NCBI GenBank assembly: GCA_905178155.1
Contig: CAJINV010000001.1
Location: forward strand, 220,344-284,343
Length of the DNA: 64,000 bases
Reading direction: 5' to 3'
Source: Amoebophrya sp. A120
Taxonomy: Eukaryota > Sar > Dinophyceae > Syndiniales > Amoebophryaceae
Of the stretch, positions 31,759 through 43,800 are shown piece after piece. Made by a program: the position numbers and the translations under genes. Every line of letters begins with the position of its first letter. Within the stretch, counting starts at the first letter, position 1. The notes beneath the pieces are model-generated. The model had not been told where the DNA came from. It searched no databases and saw only the letters and a program-made list of their open reading frames with translations.

Positions 31759-33823
31759 CTTTTGGCGCAGCTGCTGTTCAGTTCGTAGTACCTCCTGGTG
31801 AAAGAACTAGGTGGACTACGTTTGAAGAGGCCCTGCTCGTCTCCACATGCCCGCGCTCTGGACAACCGTGCGCGTCGGTCGACAGATCATCAAACTCTTC
31901 GCTTTCTGTATTTTGATTTTCATTTTACGTATGCTTAGTCTTGCCCGGGTTTGCGAAACCACGAGGCCGTAGGACTTGAGGCCGCGAAGCGTGCACAAGA
32001 TCCATTCAGCGTGTGTGTTCGTTGAGTGATGTCCTCAAGAATACGGTGGGGGCAAAAAGTTGCGGTGATAGGTGGTATCTACAACTAGAACTACAGTTAC
32101 ACAAAAGCGCGAAAAGAAAAACTGCAGAACGATAGCGATTTGTTTTATATTAGATTTCTCTATCTACTATTCTACACAGGACAAAACCCAAAACGCGGCC
32201 CTGTCTCACTTCCAACAACATTTGAGACAGACGGGCCCGGGGCAATATTGGAGCTTGGCACATCCTCCTTTCGACTTTAACCGTGGTTCTTTGCGCGTAA
32301 ACAGCATCACGAAATATCAATATGAATATCTTATGCACGAGCAAAATGCAAAAAAAATTAGTTTTTCAAAAAAGGGTCCTCCGTAAGTAGAACCTAAAAC
32401 TGATCGGCGTCGAAAAGCACAGGAGGCCCTGGCAGATCAAACTCATCGATGCACGAGCTGGATTTCTGACAAAATGTACTTGCACCGAATCCGGGATGAT
32501 GTCAGAGCCTCTGAAGATCCTTGGACCAGAAATGACTGTTTCAGTATCTCCAGTGAACTAGTTGCTTCCCTTCGTTCATCCGACTAACCGAAGCAAGTTT
32601 AAGTTTATTTTTTTGTTCGAGTTTTGTTCCTCTTCTTTCGGTCTGTGCGAATGCGAAACAATGATTGATGGCCAATAGAAACTCATCAAGTGATGCACCG
32701 ACACTGTCACCGAGTTTGTCAAAGCTCGTGCACGGCACGACCGATTATAGCGAAGCGCCGGAACAAGGTTCCTTTTGTCTCCTTGGCCACCGACTTGACT
32801 AGTAGAAAATAAGTTGCCAGCATCAAAAAGCTGCGGGCCAATTTCCCCTTGCCCTTTTTCTTGCTTTTTATCTTGTTTATTCCTGAAACCATTTTCTTTT
32901 CAGCACATTTCTGCGAAAATTACAAAAACCTGTGCACGAGTTTTTCTTTTTGTTTCCGCGTATGATGCTGCCCTTCTGCTCTACTCGGCCATAGGAAAGA
33001 AGAGGCTTTCGCTTCCTTCGCCCCATGAGGCTTGGTAGCATTTTTGCGCTTAAAATTGCATCACTCGTCTGCATCATGCGGTACGGTTGTTGCTCAAAAT
33101 GTGGAAATCTGAAAGGCTGAAATGGTTACAATGTACACAAAATTTTGTCTTATGCTATCGCTAGATTTGAAGCATGAGTTACAAAAATCTCACTCCGCAT
33201 TAGTACAGAAGTTTCTTGGAAGAGCAGCGGAGTTGAATGCACGCGAAACTTCGTCTACAAGTGTTTTGTATAGATTTAGATACAATTTGAACAGTTCATA
33301 CAGATTGGAAATAAAACAGCAAATAAAAATTGATGTACATTTGAAAACATGAGGTCCTACTACTGTATCCGTCTCTCCAACAGCAGCATACTTTTTAGTA
33401 CAGAAATTATGTTATGCGACGTAGTAAAATCGATTTAGCAAGTGAGGGGTACAAATAACCACGTATCGAAAATGCATGTTAGTCACGCTTATCCCTTTCT
33501 ACGTTTGCTACTCGTTTTGAAACATGTTTTTGCCCCGTATTTTTTTTTCCCGTTTGCAAACCACCAGCCTACTCCTGAGGCTTAGAGAAACTGGTAGCTG
33601 CGCTCAAACATAAGTAGTACCTCTTCCCGTGATGATCGTCAATTGAATTAAAGTATTACTGTGGACCATATCGAAATCCCCACCTTCACAAGGGCATCAC
33701 AGTGATAAATTGTGGTTTGAATCATGAGCCTCCCGCGTGGTCGAAAATTCAACACCACGAGAAAAATTCAGCTCATATAGAAGTCAGTACCCTCGCATCA
33801 TCTACTCAGGTAATAGTTTTCTT
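31759..33823. other. Long intergenic stretch, no gene seen
   Basis: About 2 kb with scattered short frames on both strands and no domain-like sequence. AT-richer around 32.8-33.4 kb. No introner ends, which fits the elements being found mainly inside genes. Confidence 0.5.
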
Positions 33824-36800
33824 CTATTTATTCTTGGGCATCCATCCCGGATTGCCCTCGGGAGAGTACTGCTTGAGAAACGGTGCGAAGGTGAGCGCCG
33901 TGACGGCGGACAGCTTCTATCAAAGCGAAAAATCCCCCCACCCCATACCTAAACTAGAAATTTGTGATGCAGATTTGTGGCCACAAATCAGCTTTGTCAT
34001 GCTAGAAGGGAAAAGATGCGGACTGTAGTGCTGGTTGGCGTGGGAAAGCCTTGCATCTTCAGCATGACAGGGGGCAGCTGGAGGAGGGAAACAGCATGAC
34101 AAATTGCCTGCAAAGGAGGCCACAGCTGCGTCTCTTGGTCTTCTAGGATTACAAGTCGATTTGTGTACTCAAATACAGCATCACAAATTTCGTTTTCGAT
34201 ATGGGGAGGGGGGATTTTTCCTTTTGATAGCTTCATGAAGATGTTGAGCGCCGGGCCACTGGTGTCCTTCAACGGATCCCCCAGGGTGTCGCCCACCACG
34301 GCGTTCTTGTGCGTCTGGGAACCCTTCATGCGACCCGGGCCGATGCCACCCGCCTCGATGTACTTCTTCGCGTTGTCGTACGCCCCTCCACTGTTGGACA
34401 TGGACACCGCGAGTAACAACGCGGTCAAAAGCACCCCCATCAACAGCCCGCAGGTGAAGTTGGTGCCGAACATCAGGCCCCCGATCAGAGGGGAAAATAC
34501 CACCATCAGTGCCGGCACGATCATCTCCTTCAACGAGGCGCGCGTGCTGATCGTGATGCAGCGCTCGTAGTCCGGGGCGGCGCCCTCGTTCACAATCTTC
34601 GGAAACTGCTCCAGGCACTCGGCCAGCATCTCCTGGGCCGCGTGCGCCACGCTGGTCATCAGTAATGCGCCAAAGATGAAGGGGAGCATGCTGCCGAGGA
34701 AGAGACCAAGCAACACGAACTGGTTCAGCACCTCCAAACGGAAATCCTTGGTGTCGCCCTCGTGGGCCGCAAGCAAAAACGCGAAGAACAGCGCCATGCC
34801 GACCAGCGCGGCCGAGCCCACGGCGAAGCCCTTACCGATGGCCGCGGTGGTGTTGCCCGCCGCGTCCAGGCAGTCGGTGCGCTGCCGGACGTGGTTCCCC
34901 AGCCCGCTCATCTCCGCGATGCCGCCGGCGTTGTCCGCGATCGGGCCGTATGCGTCAATGGTCAAACCGATAGACAGGGTGGAAAGCATCCCCAGACCGG
35001 CCATCGCAATGCCGAAGGGGCCGGCCATCAGAAGACTGCCGACGATGGTGCCGGCGATCAGCAGCACGGGTACGGCAGTAGACTTCATACCCAGCGCAGT
35101 GCCCAGAATCAAACCGGTGGAAGCGGACCTGGAGTGGTTTCATGGTACTTTTAGTTTTCGCGTGCTTTGTCAGCCTTGCAGAGGCAAACAACAACAGGCT
35201 GTGGCATGCTCGTGGGTAAAAATATTAAGCTAGAAGCTTTCTTAATTATTCATTCCTGTTGTCGTAAGGCACAACTTGCCCCTCAGCTCGACACTCTTAT
35301 CCGATGGAGAAATGTTAGTACTAGAATTAGAAACGACAAAGCTATAGAATTTGTACTGTTGGTAAGCGGCCGCGGTTTCGCGGACTGGGTGATAGCTGTG
35401 CGAGGTGTAGTATTCCGTGATCAAGCCGATCAAAAAGCCGCTGATCAAGCCAATGATGACGCAGCCGGAGATCTGGAGGTCGGTGGTCGGGACCGGCTCG
35501 GACCCCTGTTTCCGGATCAAGAACTGCGCCGGGAGCGCGGTGTGCCCCACGACGAAGACGAAAACAACCTCGAACCCGGTGGCGATCAGCAGCAACCACT
35601 TGAGTCGGGGCTCCACCATCTCGAACTTGGTGACCTTCGGCAGCAAAAAGTTCACGCCGATGGTGAGAAGCCCGGCGAGGATTCCGCTCGCGGAAACCAG
35701 CAAAGGGTACAGCGAGGCGGACACGTCACCGACAAACAGAGTGTTCTCCGCGGCGCCGGACACGTTGGTCGCGAACTTGTACCAGATGTAGCAGGCGGCG
35801 GCGCTGCTCTCGGCAAAACTCCCGAACAAGTCCGCACCCATACCGGCAATGTCACCGACGTTGTCGCCCACGTTGTCCGCAATACAGGCAGGGTTGCGCG
35901 GATCGTCCTCGTCCATGCCGTACTCGTTTTTACCTAATTTTTTTTGAGTTTTTTTTTTTGGAATAAACACTTGAATGTTACGGAGGTTGCAGGGCCGAAA
36001 CGCAGCACGACGGCTTTCGGATTAGAGCAGTCATTTGTAGTTTCAGTAGTTTCACATTCACTCGTCCTGCTTTTTCATCTACTACTAACTTGCATTGCTG
36101 TATGCTTAAGGATCATATACGAGCAGCACATATCAAAAAGGATCTTCACTAAGCGTAGGGACAACAAGGGGTGAACTGAATGGAGAACTGCATCTGAAAC
36201 AAGACCACTGGTGTATCAAGTACCGCTCAAGTCCGCGCCTACGTCGGCCGCCTTGGTGTAGATTCCGCCGCCCACCCTTGCGAATAAAGCCACGAGACTG
36301 GCGCCCAAGCCGAACCCGCACAAGGCGTGCGCCAGGTCCGCGTGGGGCTCGGAGGCGGCCGAGCGGCTGAGGATGACGTCGAGCAGCAGCCAGGTGATCA
36401 GAAAGGCGCCCACGCCCATGCTGGTAAGGAGAAAACCCATGACCGACCCGGAGAGCAACGCCATGTCGAAGCCCTCGTGCAGCGAAGACCAGCACTGGTA
36501 GCAGGTGCGCACGTTGGCCTTGGAGGCGATCATCATTCCCAGGTAGGCCGCCGCGATGGAGGTGCCGGACCCCATGATAAAAGCCAGCACCGTCGGTCCG
36601 GACCGGAGCCCGACGCCGATCAGGATGGCGGCCAGCGCGAGGAAGGGCAGCATCACCAGCGTCTCCGCCTTCATGAACGCGTGCGCGCCGTCCTGGATGG
36701 CCGAGGCCACCATGATCATCTGGTCCGTCATTTTCTTGTAGTCGTCCACGTCTTCCTCGGGTTGGATCAGCGTGGTCTATCAAATGCAAAAATGTCTGGG

Positions 36801-37623
36801 TCTGGAAAAGCCAAACTTGTGATGCTGCATCTGGATGCTAAGAAAACCTGTATTGTATGACCAGCAAGAGGATTCAAATTGTCATGCTGGATGCGCATAG
36901 ATAAGCGCTCAAAAAATCTGGGATGCTATGGCATACATCACAGACATCATGGATCATCATCATGGAAAATGTGCATGACAAAGTTGTGCTCTTCCAGACC
37001 CAGACATACTTGCATTTGATATGGTCTCGTCCGCATCTAAATCCGGGTCGTGCTCGCGCCGGGCGGAATTCTCCTGGTTCATCCGGTCCTTTTCCTTGGG
37101 GACAATTTCCACCTTCATCACGTACAGCCACCAAATCGCGGCGGAGTACAACAAACCAAGTAAAACCATCACGCCGACCGTGGTGGCGGCGTAGCCCGGC
37201 AACTTACCCACGGACCGACCCCACCCGAGTCCCGAAGGGGCGCTGCCGCCGTCGTTCTCCTGTGAGTTATTTTCAGAATATTGGGAAAGATAGAGGAAGA
37301 AACAGTGGAATATGGATATTCATTCGGTGTCGGTAAAATTCAAAGAATTAAAACCGTCCGTTTAAGGCGCGCCGGCCAAGATAATTAACTTTTTCTTGCA
37401 TATGGAAAAAGCGCCAATAAGAACAGACGAGGGCCATAACAAATCAATGTAATATTACCTGTGGAGTGCTTTTGTCGGTAACTCCCCCCGAACCCTGTGC
37501 GCCATTAGGTTCCTGGGGCGTGGACTTTTCCGAGGTCGGGGTCACAACATGCACTCTGGTCCCATAGGCAACACTCTGGGTGCCGAAAAGGGCGATAAAA
37601 CAGTGAATGAAGAAAGACCGCAT
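33824..37623 (-). CDS. Membrane H+-translocating pyrophosphatase, potassium-type
   Basis: Hydrolyses pyrophosphate and pumps protons into vacuoles or acidocalcisomes. Exons: 37459-37623, about 37022-37259, 36224-36778, 35357-35933, 34229-35128, 33824-33917; about 840 residues, near the family's usual size. The start MRSFFIHCFIALFGTQS is signal-like. Family hallmarks in order: GGGIYTKAADVGADLSGKNE, EDDPRNPACIADNVGDNVGD (pyrophosphate-binding Asp motif), GMGADLFGSFAESSAAA, GNTTAAIGKGFAVGSAALV, and near the C-terminus GGAYDNAKKYIEAGG and GDTLGDPLKDTSGPALNIFM. Ala in GNTTAA and Gly in AIGKG match potassium-dependent type I enzymes; type II has Lys and Thr there. Three conventional introns (37260-37458, 35934-36223 and 35129-35356) and two introners all rejoin in frame. 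The protein ends FLKQYSPEGNPGWMPKNK. Confidence 0.96.
33918..34228. mobile_element. Introner, family S, TSD agcttc
   Basis: Ends aaagcgaaaaatccccccac and ggggatttttccttttgata. TSD agcttc at 33912-33917 and 34229-34234. Excision joins NIFMKL to SAVTALTFAPF in frame in the pyrophosphatase. Contains the internal palindrome gatttgtggccacaaatc. Confidence 0.96.
36779..37021 (+). mobile_element. Introner, family G, TSD tggtct
   Basis: Ends gcaaaaatgtctgggtctgg and ccagacccagacatacttgc. TSD tggtct at 36773-36778 and 37022-37027. Excision joins DLDADET to TLIQPEEDV in frame in the pyrophosphatase. Confidence 0.96.
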
Positions 37624-38658
37624 CTTGAATTCAAATGTTTTTGAACGAATTAGTAAAAAGAAAGGGATAATGTGAACTTGTTTCTTCGCTTCCGGTACGA
37701 CAAAGAAATTGCAGCGCGATTGGTTACTGTCGTCCGGAGCGCTTGGGGGTCAGAAAAAAAATAAAGCTATGCAGGGAGACAAAAAGACGTGCAAAAAAAG
37801 CGAAAATGGGGGACAGATTTCGCTGGTCGAATCGAAATTTGATTCAAGTTGCAACGAACCACAAGCCACACCTCCGGACGAGGAAGCGTTCGACGATCTA
37901 GCTCTAGCACGGTGAGCGAGTACGAGTAGCACAACAGCCATGTTGTATGCACGATTCGAAAACGATTTTTCCCCTCCAGGACGACAAAAACATTAAATCG
38001 AGTCCCCTTGCACGATTGTACTTAGTTTGATACGACGACTTTTGTTTTCACGTCACCGACCAGCACATTCATGCATTCATCCATTGTCCCACCGAAGTCA
38101 AGTACTAATAATGTTTGTGGGGTCTCCTGTCATGATGAACGATGATACCGAGACTTTTCTAGAGTGTCTAGGCAAAAGAACCGACTACAGCCAGCTTTTC
38201 TGTTCGTGTAATCCTGCTTTGTTCGAAAACAGAGGACCGACGTGTTTTGTTCGCGGCAAACCGATGAACTCAACAAATACAAATCGACTTCGACGCAAGA
38301 GTAGATTCTAGGAGTAAAGTACATACAACCGAACTTTGAATGTGAAGCTCACCGATACTCACTAGCTTCGCATGGCCAACACGAACGGGCTTGATATTTT
38401 TTCTTCGTGTTGCTATGCGTTCGCAAAGCCGCGTCCCTTTTGTCCGCTCCAATATAGCAGCAAAAAAATGCGTACCAAAGGTACGTGTTGAATGTACTTG
38501 ATTCCTCGATTGGTGTAAGAAGAAGTCGCGGTGGTGTTACTACAGAATTCTACTTGAGGGGGTGGGCCAGGGCCGGGGGCGGGACCCGTCGTCGCTAAGT
38601 GATGGTAACGCTATAAATTCACAGAAACTGCTCGCTTTTTAAGTACTTTCTTAGTCCT
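37624..38658. other. Intergenic, nothing recognised
   Basis: Between the pyrophosphatase start and the stop of a low-complexity gene. No protein-like frame, introner ends or RNA gene were seen. Confidence 0.5.
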
Positions 38659-39822
38659 TCACTGTCCTTCCACAAACACTTCGCCTTCGTCGACCAGAGT
38701 CGGCAAGTGGACATCGCCCCCATTCGCGTGCAGGGTGTGAAACTGGAGCACTTGTTCCTCAACAGGTCTCCTCCGCAGTAGAGGCTCCGGCCTCCGAGGG
38801 CGCTTGGCGGCCGGCGTGTTGTTCTGGGACCTCGAAAATTGCGAGTCTTCGTCGTTGTAAAGAGGACCTCCTCCTCCCGCGGAAGATGATCCGCCGGGCC
38901 GCTTAAGGGAAGCGGAAGCTGCACCACTGTTCGACGACGCACGAAAATTACTATATGCGTGGTGCGGTTGCTGAGATGCAGCCCGGTTCGGCCCGATATT
39001 ACCACGGGGGCCGGGAGTGGAATGGTTCGAGTAGTACCCAGGCTTTGCGGCAGCCAGCGAGGCACCGCTGCCTCGACGGGAGTTGCAAGCGGACTGGGGC
39101 TGCGACGCGGCTACACCTACACCCCGACGTGGCTGGCTGTTCAGTCGCCGTGGATGTTGTAGGGCGGGGAAGGAGCCGCTGTGTTGGTTTATAGTTTGTT
39201 CAACATCATGCTGCGTACAACTTCTACCTCCAAAAGCAGCTGCAACTCCTGCCCCACGTTGAGGCCCTGATGTCCGCTGCTGGCCAGTCGCAAGACGACC
39301 ACCCCGCCGCTGATTTATCTCCTCTTGCTCCGCTAACTGAGCTGCTTGTTGCTTTTCATACAACAGCTGCGCCGTGGTCTTGCGGATTGACGGTGCGGGC
39401 GGGCCCGCGGGTGCTTCGCGCTCCGGCAGCGGATGATGTGCTTGATCATTGTGCTGGTTAGAAGTCGTCCCATTCGCCGAACCGGCTTCTGTTGCTGCAA
39501 TCATCGGGCCAGCATGTAGTTCTTGACTCGCGTGCTCACCGTCGCGCGCCGTCACGTGCACCGAACTTGCTCCCACTACTGGAGGCGCCTTCGCAAAAAG
39601 ACCAATGTTGTGGCTCTTCCCACTCGTCGTGCTACCCCACATCACTTTTCCGCTTCCGTCCGTATAATGATGCGAAGTTGCAGCGGGAGGTGCAGCCGTA
39701 GGACCCAAAGCCGGATGCTCAAACAAGGGACTATGGAATCGAGCGTCCGAACCGAGAGAGTCACCAGTACGGCCTGCAAGACTTCCCACACCACGGCTGC
39801 TGCGCGAGGAAAATGAAGTCAT
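38659..39822 (-). CDS. Low-complexity protein rich in Ser, Gln, Pro and Arg
   Basis: One open exon of about 387 codons from the ATG near 39822 (MTSFSSRSSRGVGSLAGRTG). It has Gln/Arg-rich repeats such as PRRGVGVAASQPQSACNSRR, a short charged helix (LLYEKQQAAQLAEQEEINQR), a basic cluster (KRPRRPEPLLRRRPVEE) that could be a nuclear signal, and an acidic tail ending VDEGEVFVEGQ. No domain recognised. The frame stays open upstream of the ATG to about 39891, so an upstream exon is possible. Composition resembles RNA- or chromatin-associated disordered proteins; that is inference only. Confidence 0.55.
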   Translation of the reverse strand: MTSFSSRSSRGVGSLAGRTGDSLGSDARFHSPLFEHPALGPTAAPPAATSHHYTDGSGKVMWGSTTSGKSHNIGLFAKAPPVVGASSVHVTARDGEHASQELHAGPMIAATEAGSANGTTSNQHNDQAHHPLPEREAPAGPPAPSIRKTTAQLLYEKQQAAQLAEQEEINQRRGGRLATGQQRTSGPQRGAGVAAAFGGRSCTQHDVEQTINQHSGSFPALQHPRRLNSQPRRGVGVAASQPQSACNSRRGSGASLAAAKPGYYSNHSTPGPRGNIGPNRAASQQPHHAYSNFRASSNSGAASASLKRPGGSSSAGGGGPLYNDEDSQFSRSQNNTPAAKRPRRPEPLLRRRPVEEQVLQFHTLHANGGDVHLPTLVDEGEVFVEGQ

Positions 39823-39891
39823 GAGTGACCACTGGTATCTAGTTCCACGAGAAAAAAGAAACCACGACCTCACCAGCCACAAAGAGCACAC

Positions 39892-40868
39892 ACATGATAA
39901 TATGCAGGTAAAGGTATAGGATTAGGAGCAGGCCTACAAAAAAACGGCTCGAATAGGTGGACACTTCCAGCAGTACATTAGCGGTTGTATTCAAATACTG
40001 CTCTATGGAAGTGCTAGTGCTTGGAGCACATTTTTTCGCTGCTGCCATAATCATTCATCTGGCGAGAAGACCAAAATTGTATTTGCCGGTGGCTGAGCCT
40101 GAAGATCATTTTTTTCAAAATCAACCATCAGGATCATTTGAAAAGTCGATCTACCCGTAGTCGTAGTTCAAATGATGGACCTCCAGCCTGTTTGCGATTT
40201 GAGTCAATACGGGTGCTGCTGCGTCGTTCTTTTCTGCGCGTGCGCGAGGAAACACGCCGACGGACCAGCTGAAGAAACAGAGATCCGATTGATCGATGAC
40301 ACGAACCTGTACAACATGCTCGGAAACATACACACATTAGATACACCTAAATTTTGCTCACACTTTCGCTATGAACCAAGCGCAAGCGGTATCTTGTATT
40401 CTCAGGGACTATTGGGCAAAAACGTCGGGGCTCAATTCCTGCTAATTTTATAGTTTCTCTGCTGCATCAGCAGATGAAGGGTACTTAATTGACCCGAGAC
40501 CCGAGGAAGAAATGCTGCAGTGTTCTCAACGCATTACGTTATAGTTCAACGAAAAGTTTTTGGTTTAGGTTAACGTAAATTCTTGCGCGCCAAAATTTTC
40601 TACAGACATTGACATTGTAGTATATAAGTAGGCCTATATTCTTATTGCGTCCTTCTTCACCTTGCACCCAACTTTCGTTTGCAACCGTCGGCCATCGCTT
40701 TAGCCGGACTTTGTTGAAGCTTGTTAATTGTTATGGAACTCAAAGAAAAGTTTGCATTTTTCCAATCGAAGAATTAAACGAAAACGATATCATATCTACA
40801 TCTACTATCATCATGAAATAATGCTTCAAACACCCTAAACCTGCGCAAACACCCTCAACCAGTTTTTC
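39892..40868. other. Intergenic, nothing firm
   Basis: A short minus-strand frame at about 40150-40330 (NDAAAPVLTQIANRLEVHH) might be an exon of the low-complexity gene downstream, but no splice evidence supports it. The rest is AT-rich. Confidence 0.4.
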
Positions 40869-43800
40869 CTACAGGCCGCTTGCCGCGGGCTGAATCCCAG
40901 GGGTGTTCGGATAGTTCCCTCGTCCTGGCTGTTGGGCCATGGGCGATAGTGGCATTTGCACGACCGGAACTGGGACCCACATTACTTGGTGATTGGCATG
41001 TTGCCCTGCACCATGTGCTGCCTGCGGACTGGTCGGCCACACTCCAAATGGAGGAGGACTGTGGGCCGCGGCGCCGCCTCCCGCGAGCGCGATCGGTGAC
41101 CCAAATAAACTTCCGGCCGGGCTGCCGGGAGCTGCGTAGGGCGGCGGCGCAAGAAGGGAAGTAGACCCATTCCACGCATAGGACGAGCTGGGCGACGAAG
41201 TCGTGGGAGATCCTGTCGCGTGAATCGGAGATGAATGGTTGAGACCGAACCGATTGCCGTTCGCGACGTCCATCGCCGGACGGCCAGCAGCGTCGTCTGC
41301 AGAACCGGGAAGCGATAGGGATGAAGTCCGATGCTGCGGGCTGTTGTAACAATACTCCTTGCTAGGGGTCCTGGTTGCAGCTGTAGGCGTTCCGGAAGTT
41401 CCGCCCAAAGAAACGCTCGGCGAGACAGGACCACCTGACTGTTGCACAACACCGCCTGTTCCCGCCGTGGCAAATTGCATGTTCTGCTGCGCAGCTGCTT
41501 GATATGCGGACATCGCTGCAGCGGCGGTCATGATTCCACTTTGAAACCATTGCGCAGCAGTGGCTTGGTTTATCGCACTTCTTGCCGCCATCGAAGAGCC
41601 ATCAAGCACACAGCAATTCTGCCCGAAAAAACTAGTACCACACGGCAAAAGTCCGCTTCCGGTCACGTGATGTGCTGTTGAGCTGCTCGTTGGCCGAAGC
41701 AGAGCCACATTATCCCCACCGATTGACACCGCAGTGGCGACGCAATTGGATGCTGGCGACTGGATATCCAGTCCTCCTCGTCCTCCTCGGGAAAGAAGCG
41801 GCGTCGTGCGGTCTCCTCGGTCATCTCCATCCGCGTTTCGGATCTGCTGACTTCTCGTGGTCTCCTGCTGAGCTGCAGTCCACGACCTGGTTGCGACGCT
41901 AGCACTATCGGAAGCTCCACCAACGCTTGCTGCGCACGGACCTCCGCGCGAAACATGCAAATCACCGCCGGGCTGGTGCTCTGCTACCACGTAATCTGAA
42001 CCACCACCACCCGCTCTTGTTATGAATTCGTCTCTCGCTCCGCCTTGGCTCTTCAAAAGCGCCAACCGAGCGGATAGGCCCTGTGCCAGCTGCCCGTGGG
42101 ACTGCGGGCTGTGCCGCTCCGTGGTGGTGGAAAAATACACTTCCTCTGGGGTAGGGCAACCCTGGCGATAGTGTTAGTTATCTTCAAGTTCAAGAACTTC
42201 ATCTAGTTTATATTAGCTTTACAGCCAACACAACGACGAAGTTAAGTTCCTCACTTTGTTCTTTGGCATTTGATATTGAAGCTTCTGCATGAGAAATAAC
42301 TAAGTACGCAATCAGATCAACTTCAAGCTCAACTTCTTCAATCATTTACAATAAAAAGTACCGAAGGTATCATTGGCGTCGGCTCGGGCTCCTCTTCTAT
42401 CGAGTTCTGCCCCGTGGCTGTGCTGATTTCTCCGTGCTCCTCAGAAAGCGGCATGAATGCGGAACGGTCCTTATCCTCTATTCGCCAAACATGCGTGTTT
42501 GCATTGTTCGAAATATTGAAAAATCCTCAATAGATATTGATACGAAACGCCACCTATATGAACATACGCCGCGCCTCCAAATCCCCTCCCCACCTCAGCG
42601 CCTGCGCCAGCGAAGCTCACCATGCCCCTACTTCTTTCGCTGTATTCCCATTCTCTGGCACAACTACAAAAAGAGTAATCGACATCGGTTAGCTTCTGGC
42701 TCTTTCCCGCATCGCTGACATGGCCGCCAGGGCACAGCCATTCGCTGAGTTATCAGCTCCCTGCGCGTCTCTATCAAAGTCGGAAGACAGTCTCTGTCTA
42801 ATCCGGAAAATGAAAACAATCAACATCGGAAGGGTTCCAAAAATGAAACCAAGTAGCCATCTCTGGCCTGGTGACGTAACACAGAAAAACCCAAGCAACT
42901 GCCACGCACACCATCGCGCGCGGGCAGTCGGAATATGTCGTGGGGGGCCTACCCCTACGACACCCGGGCCACAACGAAGCGGGGCCCGAAGGCGAAACCG
43001 CGGCTCTGAGGTTAATTTGTTTTGGGGGAATTCGGATTCTGTTTGCGATTTTCAGCTGAGGGGCAACATGTTGCGAAAGTTTTATTTTGTGAAAAAGCGG
43101 GCTCAGAAAATTAAATTTCGCAGGTTGGGTGTTTTGACCCAACATGCACAGCAGCAGGACCGACAAATTGGATAACATTGCAAGAAAAAAGTTGCACAGT
43201 TACACACTGCGTTGCAGGCCAAGCAAGACAGACAAGCTCTGGCATGCCGGATATACATAGGAGCCTCATTTCGTATGTGTTTTCCCGTAGGATTTCTGCA
43301 TTACAGGTTTTCTCTCATGCAAAGAAATTTGTGTTGCTGAACTGAATTCACTACAAGTGTGTAACTGTATAGCACTTTTTTCGTGGGATAGATAAGAGTG
43401 GCGACTCAATACTTATCGAGGAAATTTCAATAAACCGGCGAAATCCAAACACGCCGGTTTGGGTATATAGTCACTTCCTACTCCGTGCTCCTCAGAAAGC
43501 GGCATGAATGCGGAACGGTCCTTGTCCTCAGAAAGTTACTGGCGGCACGACGGGCCACAGACGACGCCCTGAGGTCCCATTAAGATCCTGGAAAGATCAC
43601 CCTCGACACTCCAGGGGGAGGGGTCGGAAAGATTCGGAGCGCCCGCCCCTCTGTAGCCTCTGCGACAACTTGCAGACGAACGGGAAGCATAGACCGCTCG
43701 TGTAACGCGCGTTACACGATGGCATGATAGATGTGAGAAAGGACCAGACGCCCCACGGGCGGTGCCGCAGGTGCTAGCTCGCTGGGAGTGACGAATGCCC

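Noticed and set aside
32072-32386. Plus-strand frame of 104 codons in the 2-kb gap before the pyrophosphatase
   Set aside because: No signal, domain, splice evidence or composition typical of genes here, and it would be the only plus-strand gene.
34181-36860. Plus- and minus-strand frames overlapping the pyrophosphatase exons
   Set aside because: GC-rich conserved coding DNA opens shadow frames; only the minus-strand frame with the known family motifs is real.
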